37,308 bases of DNA from Acetobacter musti. GTDB taxonomy: Bacteria; Pseudomonadota; Alphaproteobacteria; Acetobacterales; Acetobacteraceae. Positions 15,443 to 24,217 of the stretch are shown here, one piece after another; position 1 is the stretch's first letter; each line of letters starts with the position of its first letter. Position numbers and translations under genes: made by a program. The stretch is taken from the NCBI RefSeq assembly GCF_011516835.1, contig NZ_WOTB01000034.1, positions 1 to 37,308 of the forward strand. Direction: 5' to 3'. The notes beneath the pieces were generated by a model that worked only from the letters and a program-made list of their open reading frames with translations, was not told the DNA's origin and did not search any database.

Positions 15443-17275
15443 GTGGCAGGATACGAAAGCCGGAAACCGGAGCCCGTCTCCCATATGAATGCCGCGCGGC
15501 GTGGCCTGATCCTCACAGGCACGACAGCACTTATCGTCCTGCCGCTCATCGCAGGCATCGCCCTGGCCGCCCGCAGACCCGCGTCCAGTCAGACCAGCTT
15601 CGCCGCACTGCTCGCGAAAACACCCCTGTCCGGCATCCTGACCGCCGATCTCTGCCTGGTCATCGCCGGAACTGTCACCACACTGCTCTGCCTCCGTCCC
15701 CGGAAAAATGCCGCCCCGGACACTACGCCCGGATGGCTCTCCGGCCTGCTGACAGCACCACTCTCTCTCGCCGCCCTCGTGCTCGCAGGCCGCGCGACGG
15801 GTCCGGTCGCCGACATGGCCCGGTTCAGCCACAACGCAATCAGCGTCGCCTCCGGACTGAGCCTGATCCTGGCCTTCCTGATCCTGTTTCAGGAACGCGC
15901 CCTCGCGACAACGCCACGCGCCGCCGCCCCGGAAGTCCGCGGCCTGGCGGCTCTGCTGCGCAGCGTCGTCCTCATCCTGGCGCTCGCCGGATTCTTCACC
16001 GGATGCGCCGCCGGCGGCATGATACTGCCTGCATGGCTCTGGAAAATTCCCTGCTGGCTGGTGATCTGCGCCGCCTGCGAACTCCTTATCAGATGCATCA
16101 TCCGCTGGTTCCTTCCTGCCATGCAGGCCCCGGCCGCAACCGGCAACCTGCTCTTCGATGATCCCCGCGTCCTGCACCCCGCTCACATCGCGCTGATTCT
16201 GAAAACGCAGTTCGGGGTGGATTTCGAACGAAGCTGGGCGCTCAGCTTCGTTCGCCAGGCTTTCCTGCCTGTGACCGTCACAATGATCCTGCTGGCCTGG
16301 TCGTTCAGCGGCGTCGTGAAAATAGGTCAGAATCAAAGAGGTGTTTACGAATTCTTCGGGGCGCCCCGTGCCGTTCTGGGCCCGGGCCTCCACCTCATCC
16401 CGCCCCGCCCGTTCGGTTACGTCAGACTGACCGAATTCGGCACCATCCGCTCCACCGTCATCGCGGACACGCCTGACGCCACAAAGATCGTCGCCGACAC
16501 CTCCACCGCGGAAAGCGAGGCGCCCGACAGCGCAAACCGCCTGTGGGAAAACTCGCCCGATGATGCGTCCTATCTCGTCGCCCGCAGCAATGACAGCCGC
16601 GCCGGGTTCGAGGCCCTGACAGTCAATCTGCGCATTCTCTACCGTGTCCGCCTCTCCGATCAGGGCGCCATGGACGCGCTGTATAACGTCTCTTCACCCG
16701 ACGATCTGCTCCGCTCACTCGCCCGGCACGATCTCGTCACCTTCTTCGCGTCAGAGACCCTTGACGGCGTCATGGCGACACGCCGCGATAAAATGGCTGA
16801 AATCATCTCGATGAAACTGCAGCAGGATCTCGACCGCCGCCAGTCCGGCATAGAGGTCGTCGCCGTCCTCATCGATTCCGTGCAGCCCCCCGCCGCCGCC
16901 GCGAAATCCTGGCGGGCCGTGCAGGCGGCGGAGGTCAGAGCCCGGATGAGCATCGCGGAAGAACGCACCCGCGCGGCAGGAACGGCAGCCCTGGCGCGCC
17001 GAGACGCCTACACCGCGCAGTCATCCTCTCTCGCAGAAGCAGAAACAATCCGGAACGCCGCCCGCGCCGACGCCGCCCGGATGACAGGCGACGACAGGGC
17101 CTGGCAGACAGGCGGCCGCGCCTTCGTATTCGAATATTACCTCGCGGCGCTGAAAACCAGCCTCCGTGACGCCGCCGTCACCGTGGTCGACAGCCGCATC
17201 CCCCGCAGCCTTCTGGACCTGCGCGAGACGCAGTCCGGCCTGCTCCCTCCTGATGACAGAACGGCCCCGAAATGA
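15443..17275 (+). CDS. polytopic SPFH (band 7) domain protein
   Basis: The 610-residue protein joins about six or seven N-terminal membrane helices (within residues 20-290) to an HflK-like SPFH/band 7 domain that starts around IGQNQRGVYEFFGAP (near residue 295). An Ala/Arg/Glu-rich helical tail follows (about 490-560). SPFH proteins oligomerise on membranes and act as scaffolds or protease regulators. Such a large polytopic extension is not usual for HflK or HflC. The start is GTG at 15443, with ATG at 15485 possible. The stop overlaps the next gene as ATGA, making it the first gene of a five-reading-frame chain that ends with the GspC-like gene. Substrate or partner unknown. Confidence 0.8.
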   Translation: MAGYESRKPEPVSHMNAARRGLILTGTTALIVLPLIAGIALAARRPASSQTSFAALLAKTPLSGILTADLCLVIAGTVTTLLCLRPRKNAAPDTTPGWLSGLLTAPLSLAALVLAGRATGPVADMARFSHNAISVASGLSLILAFLILFQERALATTPRAAAPEVRGLAALLRSVVLILALAGFFTGCAAGGMILPAWLWKIPCWLVICAACELLIRCIIRWFLPAMQAPAATGNLLFDDPRVLHPAHIALILKTQFGVDFERSWALSFVRQAFLPVTVTMILLAWSFSGVVKIGQNQRGVYEFFGAPRAVLGPGLHLIPPRPFGYVRLTEFGTIRSTVIADTPDATKIVADTSTAESEAPDSANRLWENSPDDASYLVARSNDSRAGFEALTVNLRILYRVRLSDQGAMDALYNVSSPDDLLRSLARHDLVTFFASETLDGVMATRRDKMAEIISMKLQQDLDRRQSGIEVVAVLIDSVQPPAAAAKSWRAVQAAEVRARMSIAEERTRAAGTAALARRDAYTAQSSSLAEAETIRNAARADAARMTGDDRAWQTGGRAFVFEYYLAALKTSLRDAAVTVVDSRIPRSLLDLRETQSGLLPPDDRTAPK

Positions 17276-18321
17276 ACGCACCGGTCACAGGCCTCCGCCC
17301 CGGAGCGGACGAGGCCCATCTCTCCCGTCTTCCCGCAGCCGGAACGGAGACAGCGAAGAAAAAGACCCTCTCCGGCCTGATCACCCGCTTCGGCATCGCC
17401 GGACTGGTGTTCTGCGCCGCCCTGTCCGCCGCCACATCCTTCACGGTCGAAACCGGTAAGGCCGTCGTGGTGACCCGGTTCGGCGCGCCGGTCCGTGTTC
17501 GCACGGAGCCCGGTCTCCTCTGGAAACTTCCGGCCCCGCTTGAGTCAGGGCAGGTCGTCGACCTTCAGACCCGCACCACCTCCGGCGGCCTGCAGGATGT
17601 CGGCACCCGCGACGGTCTGCGCGTGCTGATTCAGGCCTACCTGGCCTGGTCCGTCTCCGGCGATCCCGAACATATCCGGCACTTTCTGAGAGCGACCGGC
17701 AACGACCCGGACGAGGCGGCCCGCCAGCTCAGATCCCTGCTCGGCTCGACGCTCCAGATCGTGGCCAGCGATTTTCCCCTGCGGAATCTCGTCAACACCG
17801 ATCCGCACGAGGTCAGAATCGCCGAATTCGAGACAAAACTCCTGAACGCGCTTCAGCCCCAGGTCGAAGCGATCTACGGCATCCATATCGACCAGGTCGG
17901 GATCGAACGGCTGAGCCTGCCCGCCGAGACCCTGGGCGCGACCGTCGCCCGCATGCGGGCCGAGCGTGAAACCGTCGCCGCCGCCCGCACCGCTGAAGGT
18001 CTGCGCCAGGCCGCGGCAGTGAAATCGGACGCCGAGCGCGACGCCCGCATCATCGTCGCCCAGGCAAAAGCCGAAGCCGCCGCCACGGAAGCCCATGCCC
18101 GCGCGGACGCAGCCCGGATCTATGCTGAAAGCTACAGCAGAAATCCGGGTCTGTACACCACTCTGCGCACACTCGACACGCTGAACAGCCTCGTCGGACG
18201 GAACACCCGCCTCGTCATGCGCACCGATGCCCCGCCCTTCAATGCCCTGACCGGCCTGCAGAACGCGGGACAGAGCCTCCCGGCGTCACTATCCGCTCCC
18301 GTCACCGGCCCCCGTCCATGA
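17272..18321 (+). CDS. SPFH domain protein, HflC-like
   Basis: The 349-residue protein has a single N-terminal membrane helix (FGIAGLVFCAALSAATSF, about residues 40-57), then an HflC-like SPFH domain opening with ETGKAVVVTRFGAPVRV, typical of this family. A long Ala/Glu/Arg-rich helix covers about residues 220-285. HflC-type proteins pair with HflK-type partners in large cage assemblies around FtsH. No protease gene is present here. It overlaps its neighbours by 4 bases on both sides, so translation is coupled and the three SPFH products are probably made together. Confidence 0.82.
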   Translation: MNAPVTGLRPGADEAHLSRLPAAGTETAKKKTLSGLITRFGIAGLVFCAALSAATSFTVETGKAVVVTRFGAPVRVRTEPGLLWKLPAPLESGQVVDLQTRTTSGGLQDVGTRDGLRVLIQAYLAWSVSGDPEHIRHFLRATGNDPDEAARQLRSLLGSTLQIVASDFPLRNLVNTDPHEVRIAEFETKLLNALQPQVEAIYGIHIDQVGIERLSLPAETLGATVARMRAERETVAAARTAEGLRQAAAVKSDAERDARIIVAQAKAEAAATEAHARADAARIYAESYSRNPGLYTTLRTLDTLNSLVGRNTRLVMRTDAPPFNALTGLQNAGQSLPASLSAPVTGPRP

Positions 18322-19454
18322 CACCGGACACCCCCGTCCTCCCTGAAGCCGGTCTCTCGCCGGACGGCGCGCTGGAACAGTCCGTCCGCCTCACCTTCAC
18401 GGTGCTGAGCGGCATCACGATCCTGCTCGGCCTGGTCTGGCTGACAGGCAATATCCGCTCCGTTCCCGCCGACAGCAACGTGATTGTCGTGCGCTACGGA
18501 AAAGTCGTCTCCGTCCGGCAGTCCGGCCTCGTCGCGGCGCTGCCGAAACCCTTCGAAAGCGTGTATTTCCTGCCCGCGCGCGACAAACAGCTCTCCCTGC
18601 ACGTCACCCGCGACAACACCGATTACAACAGCGACGAAACGGATCTCGAACTTCAGGAATCCGATGATTTCTACCACATGGAAAAAAGCCGGGACGCGGC
18701 CAATTCCAGCTATCTGCTGACCGGCGACGGCAATGTCGTCCGCCTCGACGCAACGCTGTTCTACCGTATCACCCGCCCGGTCCCCTATGTGCAGGCCCGC
18801 AACCATGTCCCGGCCGCGCTGAGACGCATCTTCTACGCCGCCGCAACGGATGTCGCCGCCTCCCATCCCGTGGAGGATTTTCTCGTCGTGCACACGCCGC
18901 TCGACGCAACCGATGCCGATGAGGCCCTGTCTGCCCGGCGCACCGCCCTGCGCGGCGAGCTTCTGTCGGCGGTCAACGCACGCCTGGCCGCGCTGCACGA
19001 CCGCTATACCGACCCCGGCATCGAGGTCACCCGCATCGACCTGATGGTCGTCCTGCCGCCCCGCGCCGGGCAGGCGTTCGAGCAGGTGCTGACCGCCGAA
19101 CAGGCGGCCGCGCAGAATATCGCCTCAGCCCGCACGAACGCCGAACGGATTCTGCAGGAAGCCGGACGCGAACGGGACCGCATCACGGCGGACGCCACCC
19201 CCACCGCCGTCGAGATGGTCCGCCAGGCCGCCGGACAGACAGCCGGGATCAGCGCCGTGGAAGACGCCGCCCGCAACGCCCCGCCGGACGCCCGCAATGC
19301 CGTCGCGCTTCAGGCATGGCGCGGGAAAGCCACCGCCATCTTCGCGAAGGCCGGCCAGCTCACCGGCATCGCCCCGGACACCGGACAGATCATCCTGCCC
19401 GGTCCGGCGCCGGCCCCGCCACCCGCCGCACAGGACGGAGAAGCCAGCCCGTGA
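18318..19454 (+). CDS. SPFH domain protein, HflK-like
   Basis: The 378-residue protein has one membrane helix (about residues 26-47, SGITILLGLVWL), then an SPFH domain starting VPADSNVIVVRYGKVV. A coiled-coil helix follows at about residues 255-300, and the C-terminus is Pro/Ala-rich. With the upstream gene it forms an HflC/HflK-like pair, with the polytopic protein as a third member. Acidic inserts near YNSDETDLELQESDDF are unusual. The stop overlaps the GTG start of the ATPase gene (GTGA). Function is inferred only from the family. Confidence 0.8.
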   Translation: MTPDTPVLPEAGLSPDGALEQSVRLTFTVLSGITILLGLVWLTGNIRSVPADSNVIVVRYGKVVSVRQSGLVAALPKPFESVYFLPARDKQLSLHVTRDNTDYNSDETDLELQESDDFYHMEKSRDAANSSYLLTGDGNVVRLDATLFYRITRPVPYVQARNHVPAALRRIFYAAATDVAASHPVEDFLVVHTPLDATDADEALSARRTALRGELLSAVNARLAALHDRYTDPGIEVTRIDLMVVLPPRAGQAFEQVLTAEQAAAQNIASARTNAERILQEAGRERDRITADATPTAVEMVRQAAGQTAGISAVEDAARNAPPDARNAVALQAWRGKATAIFAKAGQLTGIAPDTGQIILPGPAPAPPPAAQDGEASP

Positions 19455-21022
19455 GCGCCACCACCACGTTCTCCTCTGCTCCCAGCGCCGGGCGCGGTCT
19501 CAGCCAGCACGCGCAGAATACGGCAGTATCCGGCAGCCCCGGCGTCCTGATGAGCCTCACCGAGCGCTGGGCGCTCGGAACGCAGCTCGTGCTGGCCATG
19601 GTCGCCTGCTGGCTGCTCGTGATCGCGCTGGCCTGGAAATATCTGATCTCAGCCGGCAGCGCCGTGCCCGATCTCGCCGCCACCGGCGCCGCCCTGCTCG
19701 TCGCCCCCCCGGTCCTGAGCGCCGCTCTGGCCAGCCTGCGCCATCCCTCTCTGCACGGCCTGACCGACCAGCTCGTCGCCGTGGCCATGCTCGCCTCCTG
19801 GGCGTCCGGCGACCTGCTCACCGCCGCCCTGCTGCCCATCGTGATGATCATCGGACACGTCCTCGAGGAACGCTCCCTGCTCGGCTCGCAGGAAGCCATC
19901 CGGGCGCTCGAACGCCTCGTCGACACCACCTCCCTCCGCCTGAACCCGGATGGCACGACAGAAGCCGTCACCGCCTCGCAGCTCGCCCCCGGCGACCGTG
20001 TCGAACTCCGCCCCGGCGACCGTGTGCCGGCCGACGGCCTGATCCTCGCCGGACACTCCTCGCTGGACATGGCGTCGCTGACCGGTGAATCCATGCCCGT
20101 CGAGGTCGCGCCCGGCGATCGCGTCCTGGCCGGCACGATCAGCCTTTCCGGCGTGCTGACCGTAGAAATCACCCGCGTCGGCGACGAGACGGCGCTCGGA
20201 CAGATCATCGCCCTGATGGAAGTCGCCGAAGAGGCGAAACCGCCGCTCACCCGCCTGCTCGAACGCTACGCTGGCCGGTACATGGCCCTCATCATGACCA
20301 TCTCCGCCGCCGTGTGGTTCGCCTCGGGCTCCACCTCCGCCATGCTCGCCGTGCTCGTCGCCTCCTGCCCCTGCGCCGTCGTGCTTGCCGCCCCCGCCGC
20401 CTCCATCGCCGCAATCGCCGTCGCCGCCCGGCACGGAATCCTCATACGCGGCACGGCATTTCTCGAACACCTCGCCGACGTCACCTCCCTGGTCATCGAC
20501 AAAACCGGCACGCTCACCACCGGCCGCCTGTCGCTGGACCGCGTCATCACCGCACCAGGCGTCACGGAAGCCGAACTCCTGTCTCTCGGCGCCACGCTCG
20601 GCAGCCTCAGCACCCACCCCGTCAGCCGCGCCCTGGCCAGAAGCGTCCCCCCGCTGCCGAAATCCGCTTTCAGCGACGTGCAGGAACAGCATGGCCTCGG
20701 CCTCCGCGCCGTGGCGCAGGACGGCAGCCTCCTCCTCATGGGCCGCCCGGCCCTGCTGACAGGGGAGGGGATCGACCCCGGCCCCACCCCGGATCATGAC
20801 GGTCCGGTCGTCTGCCTCAGCAAAAACGGCGTCCGTATGGGCTGGCTGCTGCTGTCCGACACCGCCCGGCCGGAGGCCCCGGAAGCCATGCGGACACTGC
20901 GTGATCTCGGCCTGTCCCGTCAGATTCTTCTGACCGGAGACCGCCGGGCCGTCGCACAGCGCGTGGGTGAGGAAGTCGGAATCACCGCCATCGAGGCGAA
21001 GTCCTGCCCGCGGGAAAAATGA
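19451..21022 (+). CDS. metal-type P-type ATPase, N-terminal part (frame broken)
   Basis: From the GTG at 19451 the first frame gives 523 residues of a P1B-type ATPase. Present are membrane helices before and after the actuator domain, TGES (near residue 210), the metal-site SCPCAVV (near 305), the phosphorylation site DKTGT (near 349) and the HP motif STHP (near 391). There is no N-terminal metal-binding domain. CPC is compatible with Cu or Zn/Cd, but I cannot assign the ion. The frame ends at a TGA (21020-21022) just before the GDGxND hinge, so this part alone could not be an active pump. The rest continues in the -1 frame from 21019. The HAD/ATPase is coupled to the SPFH genes by a GTGA overlap. 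Confidence 0.88.
   Translation: MSATTTFSSAPSAGRGLSQHAQNTAVSGSPGVLMSLTERWALGTQLVLAMVACWLLVIALAWKYLISAGSAVPDLAATGAALLVAPPVLSAALASLRHPSLHGLTDQLVAVAMLASWASGDLLTAALLPIVMIIGHVLEERSLLGSQEAIRALERLVDTTSLRLNPDGTTEAVTASQLAPGDRVELRPGDRVPADGLILAGHSSLDMASLTGESMPVEVAPGDRVLAGTISLSGVLTVEITRVGDETALGQIIALMEVAEEAKPPLTRLLERYAGRYMALIMTISAAVWFASGSTSAMLAVLVASCPCAVVLAAPAASIAAIAVAARHGILIRGTAFLEHLADVTSLVIDKTGTLTTGRLSLDRVITAPGVTEAELLSLGATLGSLSTHPVSRALARSVPPLPKSAFSDVQEQHGLGLRAVAQDGSLLLMGRPALLTGEGIDPGPTPDHDGPVVCLSKNGVRMGWLLLSDTARPEAPEAMRTLRDLGLSRQILLTGDRRAVAQRVGEEVGITAIEAKSCPREK
21012..21022 (+). other. frame change at GGGAAAAATGA
   Basis: The run GGG-AAAAA-TGA ends the first ATPase frame. A -1 slip on the AAA codon would put ATG AGC TGC in frame and restore a full-length P-type ATPase. 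One extra A would do the same in the DNA. The site is at once an A5 homopolymer, a possible slippery site and an ATGA stop/start overlap. Confidence 0.75.
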
Positions 21023-21435
21023 GCTGCGTCCTGAATGAAATCGAACACGGTCACCGGCCGCTTGTCGTGGGCGACGGCATCAACGACGCTCTCGCCCTGC
21101 GCGCCGGCGCCGTCGGGATCGCCATGGGCGCCGAAAGCACCGATGTCGCGCTCAGCTCCGCCGACATCGTGCTGATGCAGCCTGACCTCCGCCGCCTCGG
21201 CACCGCCATCCGGCTCAGCCGCCGCTGCCGCCGGACCATTCAGACCAATGTTGCCATGGGCGTCGGCTGGACCGGTATCCTCATCACCTGCGCGGCGTTC
21301 AGCCTGCTCGGCGCCCAGGGCGCCGTCATGGCCGCCGTGCTGCACAATGCGTCCACCCTGGCCGGACTGGCAAATGCCGGTCGTCTGCTGCGGTTTGACG
21401 AAACAGGCCTGCCCGGCCGGAAGACCTCACCATGA
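21019..21435 (+). CDS. metal-type P-type ATPase, C-terminal part (frame broken)
   Basis: The 138-residue frame holds the remainder of the ATPase: the hinge motif VGDGINDALAL, GIAMGAESTDVALSSADIV, and the last two membrane helices (NVAMGVGWTGILITCAAFSLL and the QGAVMAAVLHN region). It starts at an ATG that overlaps the upstream stop codon. Together with the N-terminal part it would make a protein of about 660 residues, normal for this family without an N-terminal metal-binding domain. Whether the cell makes one fused protein, two chains or nothing useful cannot be decided here. Its stop overlaps the start of the GspC-like gene. Confidence 0.85.
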   Translation: MSCVLNEIEHGHRPLVVGDGINDALALRAGAVGIAMGAESTDVALSSADIVLMQPDLRRLGTAIRLSRRCRRTIQTNVAMGVGWTGILITCAAFSLLGAQGAVMAAVLHNASTLAGLANAGRLLRFDETGLPGRKTSP

Positions 21436-21923
21436 AGAACAGCCTGCGCTCCGGACTCCTGCCGGTCCTGACGATCATGCTTCCTGTCATCCTGGCCTCC
21501 GCCAGTGCCCGCGCGCAGACAGACTCTCCCCCAGCGGAATCCGGCGAACAGAGCAGCCTGATCCGCCGCTTTCTCGCACGCCCGCTTTTCGAACCCGACC
21601 GCCGCCCGAAAGAGGTGCCCCGTTCAGAGGAAAGCGGCTTTCATATCTCCGGAATAGTCGGAAAAAATCAGGACTGGCACGCGATTTTCAGACCGGAGAA
21701 AGGCGACGCGAAAAGCCGCGTCGTCCGGGTCGGGGACGAGGTCGACGGATGGTCCGTCACGGCTATCACCTCAGCCGCCGTCATTCTGAGCCGGTCCGGC
21801 GAAGTCAGAAAAGTCGCGCCGGTCTTTTCAAAATATGCAGCGCCGGAACTGTCGGAAAAAGAAAAAATAGACAGCGTTCACGTCCTCAGCCACAAGCATG
21901 TGGACCCGCATCTCGCCTGGTGA
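21432..21923 (+). CDS. GspC-like HR-domain protein (probable missing T2SS component)
   Basis: The 163-residue protein has an N-terminal signal or anchor (LLPVLTIMLPVILASASARAQ). Next comes a short beta-rich domain like the homology region of GspC: ARPLFEPDRRP, then HISGIVGKNQDWHAIF, RVVRVGDEVDGWSV and ITSAAVILSRSGEVRKV. In GspC this domain docks on the N0 domain of the secretin GspD. There is no PDZ or coiled-coil C-terminal domain; the protein ends after about 30 polar residues. AxA before Gln suggests cleavage, so it may be periplasmic rather than anchored. It overlaps the ATPase gene (ATGA) about 9.3 kb from the end of the gsp cluster. Family match is by motif only. Confidence 0.72.
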   Translation: MKNSLRSGLLPVLTIMLPVILASASARAQTDSPPAESGEQSSLIRRFLARPLFEPDRRPKEVPRSEESGFHISGIVGKNQDWHAIFRPEKGDAKSRVVRVGDEVDGWSVTAITSAAVILSRSGEVRKVAPVFSKYAAPELSEKEKIDSVHVLSHKHVDPHLAW

Positions 21924-21935
21924 GCAGCCTGCCGA

Positions 21936-21963
21936 TGTCACAGGACTATCACCGAATCATCAC
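21936..21963 (+). promoter_or_regulatory. three half-sites at 11-base spacing before the oxidase gene
   Basis: TGTCAC (21936), TATCAC (21947) and CATCAC (21958) recur at exactly 11-base steps on the plus strand, the phasing of PhoB-type direct repeats. An AT-rich TTTATAAAA lies about 20 bases downstream and could act as the -10. The individual matches to the Pho consensus are moderate. Confidence 0.35.
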
Positions 21964-22049
21964 ACAGAAAATCAGCCCGTCTTTATAAAAACCCACCGGG
22001 AAATCACACCGCCTCATCCGTGTGATGCGTCTTTCCTGGTCAGGGTTCT

Positions 22050-24203
22050 ATGTCGTCGCGATCGTTTTTTCTGTGCGGTTTTCTTGCCTCTTCTGTTGTT
22101 CTGACCGCACTGCCCGCCACGACATACGCACAGACTACTTCCCGGGACGACGATATCTGGCGTCTGACCGATAGCATCCACCGTTTTCACGAACCGGCTC
22201 CGCCCTCCTGGCGTCATTCCCGGCTGGAGGAAACGCCATCATCCTGCGGAGCCGACGCCGTGCGGCGGATAGGCTCCGTGGTCACGGCCGACCTGCAGCT
22301 CGCCTACGCGCAGAACATGATCTGGAATCCGGATGAAAACCGGAACGATCCCGTCCGGCTCCGCTCTTATAACGGATGCCTCGCCGCGCCGACCATCGTC
22401 GTCTCGCCGGGCGATACGCTGAAGATTAACCTGACGAACAACCTGCCGCAGGAACCCGCCGACAACTGTCCGAAGACCATCAACACGCCGTCCTGCTTCA
22501 ACCACCAGAATCTGCATCTTCATGGCATGCATGTCTCGCCACAGGGCCATGCCGATAACGTTATGCACACCATCGCGCCACAGGGCGACCGATGGAACTA
22601 CCGTTACGCCATTCCCGCCGAACACCCCGCCGGAACCTTCTGGTACCACGCACACGAACACGGCGCGACCTCCATCGGCGTCGCCAGCGGCGAGGAAGGC
22701 GTTCTGATCATCAGCGGTAAACGCCGTTATGCAGACAGGAAACTGCACAATAACATCGCTGATATCGACACCATTCTGCATGACGGCAACGGCGACCCGA
22801 TCCCGGAACGGATCATGCTGTTCGAACAGATTCCCTACGGATGCTTCACCGACAGCACCTACAAAACCCTCATTCAGAATCAGGATGACGGAACCTGGTC
22901 CTGTCCGAAAAACGCTGAAGGCGTCGTCGAGAATTTTCGCAGTCAGTTTATCAGCAGCCGCACCGACGCCGCCGGAACCAGCCGCGATTCCTGGTCGCTG
23001 TCCCATCGCTACACTCTCGTCAACGGTGAAACACAGCCCGTTCTCAGAACCCGCACCGGCGTCGTGGAACGCTGGCGCATGATCGCAGGCGGCGTGCATG
23101 ACACGCTGAACGTCTCCATCGTCCGCGCCCGCCCATCCCGCCCGGACAAAAGCCCCCGCCTGCCATCCTGGCTCCCGTCATCAGCCCATGATATGAGCTG
23201 CGACGGAGAGACCGTCGCGCAGTATGAAATCGCCGAAGACGGACTGACCCGTCAGAACATTTCCCGAAAAGACATCAGCTATCTCTATCCCGGTCAGCGC
23301 AGCGACGCCCTGGTCGCATTTCGCAGACCGGGCCTGTACTGCGTGATCGATCAGGGTGGCGATACGCTGAATACAGTCATCCCGCTCCGGTCCCGTCCCG
23401 GCGGTAAATCCCCTGCGCTGATCGCCGTCGTCTCGGTCGCGCCGGACAGCGACCATGACACCATGCAACCTGACAATGATACGATAATCCGCCGCTTGCT
23501 TCTGGATGGATCGAAAGATCTGCCTCTCGCCGTCCGCGCCCGCCTTGCACAGTTCGATCTGTCCGCCTTCGCATGGTTCCCGCCGGGAGGCGCGCCCGGA
23601 AGCGACCTGTCCCAGGCCACCGTCGCCAGGCATCCCACCGCTTTCTTCGGCTCACTGAGCATGCCGCTGACCGCGGGAGCCACTCTCCCGCCTGGCCAGC
23701 CCATGCCCGATACGACAATCAACGGCATGATCGGCCTGATCGAAAACGACCTTGTGCAGGTCAGCGGAGTCAGCGCACTGCCGTTCAGCATGGACCCGAC
23801 CCGTTCCTACCATGCCAGACTGGGAGACGTGGATGAATGGCGCATCGGCGCGCATACCATGGGAACCGGCACAACCGCCGGACAGCACGTGTTCCACATC
23901 CATGTGAACCCCGTCGAAATCATGGACATTCAGGACGAAAGCACAGGCCAGTCGATTTTTACCGCGTCAGGACAATGCAAAATGCAATATCGTCTGAACA
24001 TGTCCGGAGATGCGAATGACGCCAGCTACAGTCCGGAATACTGCGATCAGTACCACGTCTTCCGCGACAGCCTGTTCGTAAAACCAGGTTTCCAGACGAT
24101 CGTCCGGACCCGTTATGATGATTTTCCGGGAGACGTCATGCTCCACTGCCACATTCTGGATCACGAAGATCAGGGCATGATGACTTACGTGACAGTCGAA
24201 TAA
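22050..24203 (+). CDS. exported multicopper oxidase
   Basis: The 717-residue protein starts with a Sec-like signal peptide (about residues 1-27, ending TTYAQ). The four copper-binding segments are all visible: HLHGMH (near residue 156), WYHAHEHG (near 199), HVFHIHVNP (near 615) and HCHILDHEDQGMM (near 704), with the Cys/His/Met pattern of a type 1 site in the last. The three-cupredoxin layout is longer than most laccases. It would oxidise phenols, metals or similar one-electron donors while reducing oxygen to water. It follows the SPFH/ATPase/GspC-like operon after a 126-base gap with its own promoter-like signals. Export through the T2SS is possible but not shown. Confidence 0.9.
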   Translation: MSSRSFFLCGFLASSVVLTALPATTYAQTTSRDDDIWRLTDSIHRFHEPAPPSWRHSRLEETPSSCGADAVRRIGSVVTADLQLAYAQNMIWNPDENRNDPVRLRSYNGCLAAPTIVVSPGDTLKINLTNNLPQEPADNCPKTINTPSCFNHQNLHLHGMHVSPQGHADNVMHTIAPQGDRWNYRYAIPAEHPAGTFWYHAHEHGATSIGVASGEEGVLIISGKRRYADRKLHNNIADIDTILHDGNGDPIPERIMLFEQIPYGCFTDSTYKTLIQNQDDGTWSCPKNAEGVVENFRSQFISSRTDAAGTSRDSWSLSHRYTLVNGETQPVLRTRTGVVERWRMIAGGVHDTLNVSIVRARPSRPDKSPRLPSWLPSSAHDMSCDGETVAQYEIAEDGLTRQNISRKDISYLYPGQRSDALVAFRRPGLYCVIDQGGDTLNTVIPLRSRPGGKSPALIAVVSVAPDSDHDTMQPDNDTIIRRLLLDGSKDLPLAVRARLAQFDLSAFAWFPPGGAPGSDLSQATVARHPTAFFGSLSMPLTAGATLPPGQPMPDTTINGMIGLIENDLVQVSGVSALPFSMDPTRSYHARLGDVDEWRIGAHTMGTGTTAGQHVFHIHVNPVEIMDIQDESTGQSIFTASGQCKMQYRLNMSGDANDASYSPEYCDQYHVFRDSLFVKPGFQTIVRTRYDDFPGDVMLHCHILDHEDQGMMTYVTVE

Positions 24204-24217
24204 CGAAGAGTCCTCTC

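Noticed and set aside
19649..20797. 382-codon minus-strand frame opposite the P-type ATPase
   Set aside because: Gly/Asp/Glu-rich shadow; the ATPase motifs are on the plus strand.
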